A DNA stretch of 64,000 nucleotides from Amaurobius ferox (taxonomy: Eukaryota; Arthropoda; Arachnida; Araneae; Amaurobiidae): assembly GCA_951213105.1 (NCBI GenBank), contig OX578142.1:116320565-116384564 (forward strand). The letters run 5' to 3'. Every line of letters begins with the position of its first letter. The stretch's first letter is position 1. The notes beneath the pieces were generated by a model. That model made no database searches and had not been told where the DNA came from. It saw only the letters and a list, made by a program, of their open reading frames with translations. This document shows positions 13,106 to 24,447 of the stretch, piece by piece. Position numbers and translations under genes: made by a program.

Positions 13106-14606
13106 GCTATTTTTCACTATTGTACACTATTTTTCAATTCATCCATCCTGACTCACTCATACAATTATCTATCAACATTCAAACATCTCACAATTCTACA
13201 AAATATTTATTAAAATTCCATTTCAGAGTTAAGCAAAATATGTAATTACATATCAGGTACACATTGAAATACATTTTTACTCCCCAATATATTTTACCCA
13301 TAAATAAAAATATGCATTGTGATTTTTCATGCTTAATTATAAGTTTTACCTCTTTCCTATGTTTCAATTTTTGTATACATGTATTTTTTTCACTTTTCCC
13401 CCAACCAGTAACCAGTCTAATATTTGTTTACATAATTGTAATGAGTGTTTAATCTTACATGATTAGGTTTAGCTTGTAGCCATTGCATTGCAGATGTTAA
13501 TAATGATGCTATTGCATCCATTTATTATGCAAGTAAAGGTGCTTGTGCATGTTTGAATGTTTCTGAAGGAGAGGGATATGACATGAGAGGTCTTTACCCA
13601 ATACACATCAACAATGCTGGTGTAAGCACACAATGTGATTAGTGGCAATTGCTCAGCAGGTATTGCACATTGGATGATGCTTCATATGTTTTGGTTGATA
13701 TTTTTAATTCAGCATATACATGGGTTTCCAATTTTGGTCAAATATTTTACAGTAGAATTACATACTCGGCTTATATTCAGAAATATACAGCAGTCAAAGT
13801 GCATAATTTATAATACAATTGTTTAAAGATGAATTCTACTTTTGCATGAACTTGCAAATCAGCAACTTGGAATTGTAGGTGAAAGCATAATTTATTACTT
13901 CACTCCCTCTCCCTCCCCAATTAAAAGATAATGCTTCTCCAAAAGCTGATGTCTTGAAGTCATGGAGTCTGCCAAATCTAAATAAATGAAAATGAATTCG
14001 GGACCACTAAGTAGAGTGGTTAATAACTGTTTATGTACTTCTGATAAGTATATAATATTGAGTACTGCACTAATTGTACTGCACTGAGATATAAGTGGAA
14101 GTTTTCAAACTTGTCTGGCTCTGTTAGATAATGTGTCTCAGATAAATATCATAAGTTATCACTATTCACAATTGTAAGAACAGAAAAAGTACTTTCTCCT
14201 GTTTCTGAAATAAATGGGACTTTTAAAACGATTACAAAGATAATGAAGACTGAGTTTTCTGTTTGCCAAATTGTTTTTTCAATAAAAGATTGATTATTTG
14301 ATAAATCTGAAAATAACGAATTTAACTCCTTTGCAGTTTCTAGATATTTCTAACATAAATGTTCCTAAGAATATAATGCATGCAGATCCTGAATTCTATA
14401 AGCCAGGACAAATTAGTATTTTGCTTGGCATGGAAGTATTTTTTGAACCTTTGAGGAGTAATTAAATTTGAATTAAAGGAGAAACATTAATTCTCTAGGA
14501 AACTGTTTTTGGCTTTTTGGTTAGTGGAATCATGATAAAAGTGCAATGACAACACTTTGAACCCAGGTTGAAAAAATAAAATACATTGAACCACTCAAAT
14601 TCCTGC

Positions 14607-14650
14607 TGTAAACCCTAGGGCCAGCCGAGTGGTCTGGGCCTTCAACACTT
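14607..14650 (+). mobile_element. SINE tail fragment, second variant
   Basis: About 44 bp match the tail at 12541: CCTAGGGCCAGCCGAGTGGT and then CTGGGCCTTCAACAC. No exact target duplication could be assigned. Confidence 0.6.
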
Positions 14651-14980
14651 TACTGTCATGTGTGTACATCTAAATTTGGAGAATAATCTCATAAGAGTCT
14701 GAGAAATTGAAGGTGTCAATGATGCAGATTTTACCATTCAGAGCAGAGAGGAAAATATATAAACATTTTTGTCAAGCTTGTTATCACAACAATGAAAGCC
14801 ATTTTAATGTTCAAATTTCTATGAAGGAAAACAAGGATTTTGGGAAACTCCAAGTTTGACTCCTCTTGACAAGCATCTGAACCAAGACTCTTGATGAAGT
14901 CACCCAATATAAATTTTATGAATGAGTATGAAAATTTAGGTCACACAACAGAAGTAACTAAGGATAGTATGCCTCCACTA

Positions 14981-16557
14981 CAGTGCTCGAAAAGAGTATA
15001 AGGACAACATATAATTGAATGAAAATATACTTTATTTTCACTTTATCAAAATGAATTTTTGATATTTCTGACCTCCAATATAAAATTATACAATAACATT
15101 TACAACACATAAAACAACAAATATGAACCTTACAAAAGTTGACCTTATAAAGATTATCACTAAAGAAAATATAGAAAAAAGTATACGGACATGTTCTAAA
15201 TTACTTAACATTTCTCTTAATAATCAAGAAAACAACATTTTTTTTTCAATTACTTGAATAAGCCGAGAGGTCATCAATACTGAAACTGCTGAAGGTTCTT
15301 TTAAAGTGTCTATGGAAATGTTATTCCAAGCTTGTTTGATGGCTAACACAAGATCCTGTTTACACTGATATTGTGTGCCATTTTTATAAACTTCTTGGAC
15401 TAGAAGGCCCCATAAATTTTCTATTGGATTGAGATCAGGACTCCTCGCTGGCCAATCAAGTAAATTTACTGAATTAGCTTCAAACTAGAGTTTTGCACTC
15501 TTAGAAACGTGTATAGAAGCATTATCCTGTTGGAAAATATAGTCTCCTGAAGAAATTAATGGGGCCTCAGGTAACAAATGTTCGTCTAACATATCAATAT
15601 ATTTGTCAGAGTTCATTTTGTAATTGATAAAGACTATAGGCATGGTTCCGTTTGCTGCAAAAGCACCCCAAATCATTACTGTGCCCACACTGTATTGACG
15701 TTTGGAAAAACTTCTTTGGTTTTACGCAGATTATACCAAAAATAGCAAAAACCATCTAGCCCATCAAGACTGACCTTCTTTTCATCTGAAATGATTACAT
15801 CAATCCATTTTGGACCGAGAGAAATGTAGTTTTTTGAAAACTCCTGTCTTCTTTCCCTATGTTCCTTTTTAAGAGGTGGACATGACAATAACTTTCCATA
15901 CCAAATATTCGGATGTTTATTCAAAACATTTTGAACTGTTAATGTGAAACATGGTAAGTCCAAATTTCTTCTAACTTCATTTGCAGTTTCTTTTTTCTTG
16001 CAAGCTCTTCTTACAACCATTCTTCTTTGTCAATGTGTTAGAATTTCTGATCTTCCAGTTCGTTTTTTCATTCCATACATTCCAGGTTCTTTTAGAAAAT
16101 TATAAACTACAGTTTTAGACCTTTTAATTTTTTTCGAAATTTCATGCCCACTCAATCCACATTCTTTAAAAGCAAGAATTTTCCCATTTTCTAGGTCAGA
16201 CAGATGAGTTTCGGTTGGCATCGTAGAAAAATCGTGAAGAAATGAGGCATGTGTGAATTTTGTTTAGAAACCCAGTCTTTATATTTGAAATGGTCATTTT
16301 CTTCTTTCAAATATGCAAATTTTACTACAATTTTAGATGAAAAACAGTTATCCTTATACTTTTTTCCAAGATCATATGGGTTTAAAATTTATAAAGTAAA
16401 TTTCTACATATTTATTTTTGGAAAATTTAACTAATTTACATGAAAAAGAACTTAATTTTATCAATATTTTTACTTAAGAAATTTGCATACATTTCCATCT
16501 AAAAGATTTATAGATTTGCCGAGTTTTTGCTTGTCCTTATACTTTTTTCGTGCACTG
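14981..16557 (-). mobile_element. Tc1/mariner (DD34E) element, nearly full length
   Basis: The inverted ends are CAGTGCTCGAAAAGAGTATA at 14981 and, inverted, CAGTGCACGAAAAAAGTATA ending at 16557. Each is flanked by TA (14979-14980 and 16558-16559). The element is 1577 bp, the usual Tc1 size, and has inserted into the BEL/Pao pol region, whose reading continues on the far side. The transposase runs on the minus strand. Confidence 0.95.
15224..16221 (-). pseudogene. Tc1/mariner transposase with few lesions
   Basis: A coding region of about 330 codons starts MPTETHLSDLENGKI at 16221 and ends at 15224. It has an N-terminal helix-turn-helix (GLSGHEISKKIKRSKTVVYN) and a catalytic triad with ISDEKKVSLDG as first D, FQQDNASIH as second D and SPDLNPIENLWG as E, spaced as DD34E. 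Lesions are an in-frame stop at 16030-16032, a frameshift near 15680-15710 and an in-frame stop at 15485-15487. The copy is inactive but fairly young compared with the BEL host sequence. Confidence 0.93.
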
Positions 16558-17306
16558 TATATCTCCTTCATCACATAGTCTTTTGCCCTGATAAATCCTC
16601 ATCAAAGCTGCAAGTAGATTTTAATGTGTCAGCTGCTGCTTCTACAGAAGTATCATTAAACAACATCTTTTAAATGAAGGTGTGATAAGAGGATCTATTA
16701 GCAATCATCACAAGATTTAGGTCATATAGGTATGCTTTTATGGCTGATGTTGAAAACTATTTCAATAAGTCCTTTTGATCAGTATCACTGATATTGACTT
16801 CTCAAACTATCATAGAATTTTATGGATAGCAGATTGCATCAGTCCAGTCCAAGTTTATCAGCTGCAAATGATAACATATGGTACAACCAGTGCTCCCTTT
16901 TTAGCTAAAGATTCCTAAAGCAACTAGCTCAAGATGAACATTTCAACTTTCCTCTGTTCTTTGCAGTTGCCCAAAATGATGTTTACATAGACGATATATT
17001 TTTGGGATGTGCTGATCTAAAATTAATTTCTGCTATAGTCAGAATTTATTGAAATAGGGAATGAAATTACGAAATTGTATGATAATACTCAGCCTGCTCT
17101 TTAGAGCATATGCAATGTAAAGATCATGAGTATAATTTCAATAGTATTGATAATCAAACCTCAATGAAAACATTGAAATCCTAAAAAGGATACATTTATC
17201 TTTAGGTAATTATTAACAATTCTTTCTTTACCAAAAAATCAGCTTTACCAAAAGATTGCTATGGTATTTGATCATTTGGGTCTTCTACACCCTTTCTTAA
17301 CCCAGG

Positions 17307-17592
17307 GGCGCGGTAGCCCATTGGTTAGCGCGCTGGAGTTGCACTCGGTAGGCCCGGGTTCGATTCCAGCCACTGCCAAAACTGCCGCCGTGTTCATGCG
17401 GAGTACGATCACGTTAAACATGTGGGTCCGAAAGTCCTTCCGAGAGGTTGGTGGTAGGGGAAGGAGGGTACGGTCCCTGTGGATGCCTCCCCCACTGGGT
17501 TCCGGTCTAAATTGGGTGGCACTTCCCGACCGTCCAAACAGTTACCTTACACCTTTCTGGTAGGTCGGACGGTCTGGGTTTCAACAACAACA
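17307..17592 (+). mobile_element. tRNA-derived SINE, full copy
   Basis: The element starts GGCGCGGTAGCCCATTGG and contains a pol III A box (TAGCCCATTGG) and B box (GGTTCGATTCC). A conserved body of about 160 bp, a stem-loop tail (GACCGTCC 17528-17535 with GGACGGTC 17567-17574) and a short CAA run follow. An exact 18-bp target duplication (ACCCTTTCTTAACCCAGG at 17289-17306 and 17593-17610) brackets it. It interrupts the BEL/Pao sequence between HPFLTQ and its continuation. The 100-residue open frame through it is not a gene. Confidence 0.95.
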
Positions 17593-17610
17593 ACCCTTTC
17601 TTAACCCAGG

Positions 17611-18206
17611 CAAAAATTTTATGCAGCGATTTTTGCTTCTAAAATCTTAAATGGCATGACAAACTTCTAGAAAAGGAAATCTGTGAATGAAATAATTCAT
17701 TGCCAATTCTTGTTGTGATAATTAAATTATGTTGATCGTTTTCTCATGTCTGATCATTTTAATGATGTTGAACTACATGTTGTTTTAGGTGCATTGAATC
17801 CTTTAGTGCTATTGGTCATTTAAGATGTATATTTTCTAATAAATTTCTTTTGAGCTATTGTGCAGAAAATCAAGGATGGTCCTTCTTGAACCTATTACAA
17901 TACACTGTTTAGAATTATGTGCTGCACTATTGTTATGTAAATTAGTATAAAAGTATCGAAAGCTCTAAAATTTAATTTTCATAAGATTGTGTTATGGTTC
18001 TATTTAATCATAACTTTGGATTGGATAAATACTACACCTCATTTCTTTTTTTAGTCTTGTTTTCTTTTAATTTTGTGACCAATAGAGTCTCACAAATTCA
18101 GACCATAAAGGTGAAGCCACAAACACAGAGGGCTGAACAAAATTGCTCATGTATGAGTTTCATAAGACTTTAAAAGTAATTGATATTTAAATAAACAAAC
18201 ACTTAC
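17611..18206. other. BEL/Pao continuation and unassigned sequence
   Basis: The first part continues BEL/Pao pol (AKIFMQRFLLLKS). Beyond about 17700 no match is recognised. Confidence 0.5.
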
Positions 18207-18301
18207 TCTATCATTAGAATACTTTTCTCGGACAGACTGAAACCAATGAAGAGAATCAAAATCTTGATATAAATTGAGCAGTTTCAATATGTAGGCTACT
18301 C
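18207..18301 (-). CDS. WASHC4: WASHC4 exon 13 of window
   Basis: The exon has 95 nt. Two bases complete the glycine codon from exon 12, then 31 codons read [20 protein letters not shown] and [11 protein letters not shown]. The acceptor is TTTCAG and the donor GTAAGTG, so the gene continues. The following family segment (a basic stretch and then a conserved LTQKRLD-like and SLSSARIFF-like end) was not found in the 18.2 kb downstream, which is occupied by mobile elements. Confidence 0.95.
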
Positions 18302-19429
18302 CTGAAATAATAAAATTAAAATTAAGCAAAACAGAATGATTCAAAAGACTAATTTAATTATGTACCTAATTCAAGATTTTACAAACCAAAACTTACTAGG
18401 TAAGGTACTGATAGTCAGTTGCCAGTTTTTGGAAAATAGTTTTAAATGTTGATACATTTTCAAACACTGTTTACCGAGTGCCTGTTTAACCTGTAACATG
18501 ACCGGTGCCTGCCTGCTATATGTTAAATTGGCTAATATGGTTAATTGACTGCCCAGTCCATATCCAGTGCCTGCCCTCCATGCACTAAAGGGATTGGAAG
18601 ACAAAGGGCTATTGATAGTCATACTATATAAGTAGAGAAGAGCTATCACTTGCTCAAAGCTGATTGATAAAACAGAAAACAGAGAAATAAACAGGGTAAA
18701 CTTTATTTTAAATACTAACAATGCCATTCCTGGTTACATAAATATTTACTAAAAATAGTCACACTTTCATAAAGGACAGGCACCCATTCAAAACATTAAA
18801 CTTACAAAATCCACATCTTGTGATAAAAATACACATCCTCCCTTCAATTTTAGCAAGGGAATTATAAATCAATGAACTTAAAATATTAGATAATGGTGCC
18901 TCCCATTCTTGTAGTAAAAAGATGCACCTTGCATAAATAAAAACTCTTTGTCCACCATTTTAGGGGTTGAAATTCAGGGTGGGATGGTGCCAAGAAATTG
19001 CAACTCCTACCTCAGAAAATTTGTAAAGTAGGAGTCTCCCATTTCCAAATAAGTGGTAAATCACAACTTTTTCAATTTTTCGTGGTGTAAATGTGTTTTT
19101 TATTTCACTAGCAGTACTCTTTTGAATGCTTTTACGGTGAAAACTTACTATCTGACAAGAGAGAATAGCTAGCATTCCAAAATTCTTTGCATTATTTTGC
19201 ATTCCTGGATATTACCACAGTTCCCCACTCCCCCAGGAGGCTCTGGGACATGTCTATCTTCCGGGAAGAGAGTGGTTCAAATACGAAACCAGGTCCATGC
19301 ATCTATGAGGGATTAGAGCTAATCTGTCCTGGATGGAGAAGGGAATCTCTCCTCGATGGTGGCATGCATTGTCCAATAGTTTACAAACCAGATCTACAGG
19401 ACAAACTACTGATTTGTAGTATCTAACAA
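18302..19429. other. WASHC4 intron, nothing further recognised
   Basis: Open frames of 65-118 residues occur on the minus strand (for example 18371-18727) but show no known motif. They lie wholly in intron. Confidence 0.5.
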
Positions 19430-20250
19430 CTTGGCCAATGATTTCAGTCATTCTATTTGGAGGATCTCTTAGCTCACATGCTAGAGGTTAATTATTTTTA
19501 CTTTCATAGTGCATTTACACTGTTTAGTTTGCTCTCACGTACGTTGCCAAGCATACATAATTATCTTTTCCCCATCCATCTCTATCCCTATATTACAGCA
19601 CATTAGACTGACTAAACTATTTTATTACCATTTTTTCATATTTTAGTTATTTAGAAAATGACTTGGCCAATGATTTCAGTCATTCTATTTGGAGGATCTC
19701 TTAGCTCACATGCTAGAGGTTAATTATTTTTAATTTCATAGTGCATTTACACTGTTTAGTTTGCTCTCACGTACGTTGCCAAGCATACATAATTATCTTT
19801 TCCCCATCTATCTCTATCCCTATATTACAGCACATTAGACTGACTAAACTATTTTATTACCATTTTTTCATATTTTAGTTAATTATTAAGGTTAATTTTT
19901 TAATTATTTTTACAGACATCATGCAATTCTGCAATTTAGTTTGTATTCTCATGTGTTGCTGATACCACACAGATATCATTTCCCATCCATTTCCATCTCT
20001 TTATTATTGCACATCAAACTGACTAAACTTGAATATTTACATATTTTTGTTCATTATCAAGTTTAATTTTTTCATTATTTTTACATACATAGTACAATTG
20101 ATCAATTTAGTTTACATTCCCACACGTTGCCAAGAGTGCACAATTACCTTTTGACATATCTCCATCCCCTCTTTGTTGCACATTACATTGACTAAACTAG
20201 CATGTTTTTATATTTTAATTAATTATTAAGATTTATTTGTTTAGTTATTT
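19430..20250. repeat. Degenerate satellite with a recent 231-bp duplication
   Basis: Two nearly identical 231-bp units (19430-19660 and 19661-19889) differ at only a few bases. Two further diverged units follow. The landmarks TTTAGTTTGCTCTCACGTAC, GTTGCCAAG and GACTGACTAAAC recur at about 19508, 19739, 19923 and 20093, giving spacings of about 231, 184 and 170 bp. The basic period is about 170 bp. The first two units carry about 60 bp extra (ACTTGGCCAATGATTTCAGT onward). Confidence 0.9.
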
Positions 20251-21127
20251 TCAGATAATATAAAGCTATTGTGAATGTCAAGGAAAATGAAAATTGTTTT
20301 TCTAAATTCTGCATATCTTTTTAAAATACATTCAGTAACACATTTCCAAAAGTTACAAAAGTTATGCAAATTAGCCTTGTGTGTTGCCACTCACTAGTAT
20401 ATCTTGTAAGGAAGAGTTTAGCTACAAAAATTATAACAAAAAAGTTTAGAAAATACCCAAAATAACATATTTAAATTTTTGGATGTAAATATTAAGAAAA
20501 TGGCCCTGCTAAAATGTTAGAATTTTCAAATCGCAGAAGCATGCAGGTTATTGCATAATATGAAGGATAGATGAATGTGATAAGTTATTATATAGTTTAT
20601 TTTTTATTTTTTAATATTTAAATACATGGTGTTACATAATATTATCCTGTTTATTGCTTTTAAGCATTCAAGCTGTTATTTACTAAACATGACAAGTGCA
20701 GCAGATATAATAATTGAGAATTTAAGTTTTCATTCAATTAAGTATTTTAATTAAGAGAAAGGAGTCTGTTACAAATATGTATACCTACCTCCCTACAAAA
20801 TATTTACATTCCTCTCCATTTACAAATATTGGAGATGAGGATTTTTTCTTTTTGAAATTTGAATTTCAACTCCCCATTTAACAATGTCACTACATTGCAG
20901 TCTATTGGCAGTTTTGTAGCAGAAGTTTCTTTGATGAAATAATGCATTTTCTATGGCTATATTTTTATTTATTGCATTTAAAAATTCATTAACTAACGGT
21001 GGTCTTCATACTCTTACATATTGAACAACATTTGTTTTTATTATTCATTTTCAAGAAAATAATATAAATTCAAAAGCTAACATTATTTAAAAGTAGATAT
21101 TAATAAAAACATTACATTTTCGATTGT
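20251..21127. other. WASHC4 intron, AT-rich, nothing recognised
   Basis: No repeat or coding match is seen. Confidence 0.5.
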
Positions 21128-21409
21128 AGGGAGCAGTAGCCCAGTAGTTAGTGTGTGAGAATTGCAGTAGGCCCAGGTTCAATTCCCTTCATTGCCAAAA
21201 CTGCCACCGTGTTCATGCGGAGTACAATCACGTTAAACATGTGGGTCCATAAGTCCTTCCAAGAGGTTGGTGGTAGGGGAAGGAGGGTACAGTCTCTGTG
21301 GATGCCTCCCCTACTGGGTTCTGGTCTAAATTGGGTAGCTCTTCCCGGCCGTCCATGCTGTTACCTTATACCTTTCTGGTAAATTGGACGGTCAGCATCT
21401 CAACAACAC
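21128..21409 (+). mobile_element. tRNA-derived SINE, diverged copy
   Basis: This is the same family as 17307-17592. It has an A box (TAGCCCAGTAG), a weaker B-box region (GGTTCAATTCC), the conserved body and a tail ending CAACAAC. The target duplication is TTTCGATTGT (21118-21127 and 21410-21419). It sits in a WASHC4 intron, antisense to the gene. Confidence 0.93.
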
Positions 21410-21594
21410 TTTCGATTGTGTATAAAATATGATTGAAAACTAATTACACAATTTAACACTTTTAAAATAATACATGAAATTTGAATGGATTCGTTAGTTA
21501 CTTGATAAGATCCAGAGACTTATTTTTTAAATTTAAGTTTAAATTTCTCAATCACTGTTTTACATAACCTATAAACATATACTTAGCCTGTTAC

Positions 21595-21691
21595 CCATGG
21601 CAAATCCATCATCAGTAAAGGCAGCTCCAACTTTGTTCTTTCTAGACAGCTTTTCTTTACTTGAAATAGACTGTTCAACAAAATTTATAGT
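21595..21691 (-). CDS. WASHC4: WASHC4 exon 12 of window
   Basis: The exon has 97 nt: 32 codons plus one base. It reads [15 protein letters not shown] and then [13 protein letters not shown], with the G of a split glycine codon at the donor GTAACA. The match to NFVEHSISCKEKL and [13 protein letters not shown] is clear. Confidence 0.97.
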
Positions 21692-21802
21692 CTAGAAATA
21701 AAATGCATAATTCAAATTCATTATCACATTTGATATATCAAAAACATGATATCATATATTTTAATTTTCCTGAAAACAAAATGAAATTAGTTATTAACAT
21801 AC

Positions 21803-21886
21803 CAGAGGTGGGATGATAACAAAAAAGTTTTTCATATGACTATTTTTAGGATCTTGGAAAGCAGGACCAAAGGCATCCACAAGCAA
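21803..21886 (-). CDS. WASHC4: WASHC4 exon 11 of window
   Basis: The exon has 84 nt (28 codons), phase 0 at both ends. It reads LLVDAFGPAFQDPKNSHMKN and then FFVIIPPL, matching LVDVFAPEFRRPKNIHLRN and FYIIVPPL of the vertebrate protein. The intron on its upstream side, toward exon 10, is 95 bp. Confidence 0.96.
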
Positions 21887-21981
21887 CTATAAATCAAAAA
21901 TATAAAATCACATAAAATGAGTTTCGAATAATAGAACTCAATTTATAAATTATAAGTTAAAAAGTTATGCATATTAGTTAC

Positions 21982-22199
21982 CTTAAAGTATTCTGTACCT
22001 TCAGAGAAATTTTTACTAAGATTGCTAATAACAGAATCAAGCTTAAGAGCTCCAGATATTGATTCTTCAGACAATTTTTCTTCTTTACACAAGTCTTCAA
22101 AACATATAATATCATCAAGATCAGGAATAAACCTAATAGCATTGCTACAGCAGTGTATTCCACCTGATCGAATCATTCTTACAAAACCCATGGCATTTC
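21982..22199 (-). CDS. WASHC4: WASHC4 exon 10 of window
   Basis: At 218 nt this is the longest exon here. Two bases complete a split glycine codon, then 72 codons follow. It contains [33 protein letters not shown] and a final EGTEYFK, which together are the strongest WASHC4 signature in the window. The acceptor is TTCTGTAG and the donor GTAACT. Confidence 0.98.
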
Positions 22200-22959
22200 C
22201 TACAGAAATAAATAATAGAGTGAAAGTGTGGCTTGATTTAAAGAATATACCTATTAAACTAAATCTTATAGGCAAAAATAATCAAACTTATATTCATACT
22301 TTTTTAAATAAATTAATATAGTTCAACAAAAGAAAAGGCCAGGGGAGTCTTTAGAAAGGTTACAATATCAGTTATTAAAAAAATAATAGTAAATAAAAAT
22401 CATATATTGAAGGTTCTATAAATGGTATTGGCCTCAGCAGTTATTTTTTAAGGCAAAAAGTGTTTTTATGCAATATATCAATAGTTTCAGCAATTAATGA
22501 GTTGAATGGGCAGTGTATCAATAGTATTACTTGAAATTTCAAATCATGCTCTTTGTAAGTTAAATTCATTAAATATGAATTGTAAGAAGTGCAATTTCTT
22601 GATTATAATTTATAATTTTCATACATCTTGCAGGTCAGAAATTCTACTCAACTAACATCACCAACATAATAGCAGAAAGTTAATAACACAGCAGAAGTCC
22701 ATAACATAATAGCAGAAGGAAACACAAAGGAAAGGTGGCAAGTAAAATTTATTACAGCTGTAGACTTTATAAAATGTATAACATTTTGATATTTTCTATA
22801 AAAATTTTATTCCATCAATTACACTGGTGCAGGAAATTTCAAAAACAAGTATCAATAAAAATTGCTTAAATAATTTTTTAAAAGAAAAAAGAACTTCTTG
22901 GTAATTTTAAGTAAATAAATTAAATTTCTAAATATTGTTAAAAATAAAAATGTACAAAC
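22200..22959. other. WASHC4 intron, nothing recognised
   Basis: AT-rich sequence with no match. Confidence 0.5.
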
Positions 22960-23068
22960 CTATTTGACTAATAAGAAGGCGAAACTGATCTAAATAGCTT
23001 TGACCATCATTTGAAATACCCAATTTTCTAATTCCTCGGTGAAACTTATCAGCTCTTTCAAAGGAATA
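22960..23068 (-). CDS. WASHC4: WASHC4 exon 9 of window
   Basis: The exon has 109 nt: 36 codons plus one base. It starts [17 protein letters not shown] and continues [16 protein letters not shown], matching YPFDRAEKFNRGIRKLG of the vertebrate protein. The final G joins exon 10 to form a glycine codon. Confidence 0.96.
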
Positions 23069-23208
23069 CTAAAATTATACATATATAAATATACATGAGT
23101 AAACACAACTTAGTTCATAAGTTGTGCACAGAAGAAAATAATAAAACGAATTAAAAAAAATTATGTAATGAAAATTATTAAAAGTAATTGATAGTTTCAT
23201 GAACATTT

Positions 23209-23283
23209 GGGACTTAAAATAATGGACCTTTTTGGGACTTAAAATAATGGACCTTTTTGGGACTTAAAATAATGGACCTTTTT
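23209..23283. repeat. 25-bp tandem repeat, three exact units
   Basis: The unit is GGGACTTAAAATAATGGACC plus TTTTT, repeated three times without change. Confidence 0.97.
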
Positions 23284-23567
23284 GGGGAAGACCTTTTTCA
23301 ATCTTTATCCTTTTTAAAATAATGGAAGACTTTTTTCAATCTTAGGGGAGGGAAACTATGACTAGTAGTAATTAGCCATTTATATTAGAATTATTTTAAA
23401 CAGCTGATGCTCCTACATCATAAAGTACTAAATTTTAAAATAAATATACTATATATACTCGCGTATAAGTCGACCTCCCTATTTTTAGAGAAAAAAACCA
23501 AAAAAATCCAAAACTCACATATAAGTCGATCCCAAAAAGAGAAAAAAATTTTTTTTCAATAAATTAT

Positions 23568-23978
23568 TCAAAAACTGTCGATGGTCAGCAAGTGGTGATT
23601 GTGACTAATTGTGTACGGGAAAAAATGCATTGTGTTTCTCACTACATTCCACACTGTGCTGTAGGGAACACCCAAGTGTCGTGACACTCCACGTGCACTA
23701 CTACAGCCTATAACGTTATCCATTGATTGTTCAACAATAGCGGTGGCAACATCATCAACGACATCTGAACAAGTCGATTTGTGTCCTCGACCCGGCTGAA
23801 TTCCAAGATGTCCAGTTTTCTCGAATCGAGCGATCATTTTCCTGAGAGCTTGTGGAAGTAATGGTCCTTTGCGCAAATTCTTAAGTCGATGAAACTCTCG
23901 AAGTGCAGCTGCAGCATGTCCTTTGTTTTCATAAAACAGCTTCACAAGCAAAGCGCGTTCTGGCAGTGTGACAGCCAT
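23568..23978 (-). pseudogene. DUF4817-type transposase, N-terminal fragment
   Basis: An open frame from the methionine of MAVTLPERALLVKLFYENKG encodes about 136 residues. The pattern LPERALLVKLFYEN, ALREFHRLKNLRKG, ARFEKTGHLG, PGRGHKS and GVPYSTVWNVVR is the N-terminal helix-turn-helix region (DUF4817) of a Tc1/mariner-related transposase group common in arthropods. The DDE part is missing. The frame is open further upstream to 24059, but similarity starts at this methionine. An element end, ACCGGGTTGTCAGAATTAAA on the minus strand, lies at about 24398. Confidence 0.8.
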
Positions 23979-24396
23979 CGCTGATAAGAATGAAAATTTC
24001 CCAGTTTTATCCCCTTTTATGCCCAGAACATAGTAGCTGCAAACCAAGGGCTTATGCAAATTTTTGTGCTTACAGTGCGAAATTGCAGTTACAATGACAG
24101 TTAAGTTTCTTCACTTTTTTAATCTTCTTTTTTTCATATCAGCAAAAGAAATTAAAAAAAAAAAAACTAATTTCATATCGCATGTGTTTGTTTTTTTGTG
24201 ATTATTTTGTGTCTTTTCAGCATATTTTCTGTTGTACAGCATCACCTATCGGAGTTTCTGGAACTAATTTTTTTTTCACGTAATCCCTTTCCCCATGTCT
24301 TGAATAGTAGGTTCAACAATTTTGGAGCCTTTACACTGAGTATTTTGATGTATAGATAGAGAGCTCAGAGTAGGGGTGTTTTAATTCTGACAACCC

Positions 24397-24398
<2 letters not shown>

Positions 24399-24444
<46 letters not shown>
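24399..24444. repeat. (TA)23 microsatellite
   Basis: An uninterrupted TA run directly abuts the end of the DUF4817-type element. Confidence 0.97.

Positions 24445-24447
<3 letters not shown>

Larger units (their letters stand above)
9640..17700 (+). mobile_element. BEL/Pao LTR retrotransposon remnant, heavily interrupted
   Basis: Decayed pieces of a BEL/Pao polyprotein occur in the right order on the plus strand. A gag-like part lies at about 9670-9940 (LSKFDGSY, then DNKRVIMDKHI) and resumes after an inserted Tc1 copy at 11352-11560. A retropepsin (peptidase A17) part at 14340-14530 reads HADPEFYKPGQISILLGMEV and then LILQETVFG. The stretch before reverse transcriptase lies at about 14900-14970. 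Reverse transcriptase pieces at 16560-17040 include TYGTTSAPF, FLKQLAQDEHFNFP and the catalytic YIDDIFLGC. A later part at 17256-17310 reads FDHLGLLHPFLTQ and resumes after the SINE. Many stops and frameshifts make it inactive. No LTRs were identified. It runs antisense to WASHC4. Confidence 0.85.

Noticed and set aside
17261..17563. 100-residue plus-strand frame, with relatives at 21155, 35127 and 46290
   Set aside because: These frames read through SINE copies. Their similarity is due to the shared SINE body, not to a protein family.
18371..18727. 118-residue minus-strand frame as an extra WASHC4 exon
   Set aside because: It lies between exons 12 and 13, whose codon phases already match, and has no similarity to the protein.
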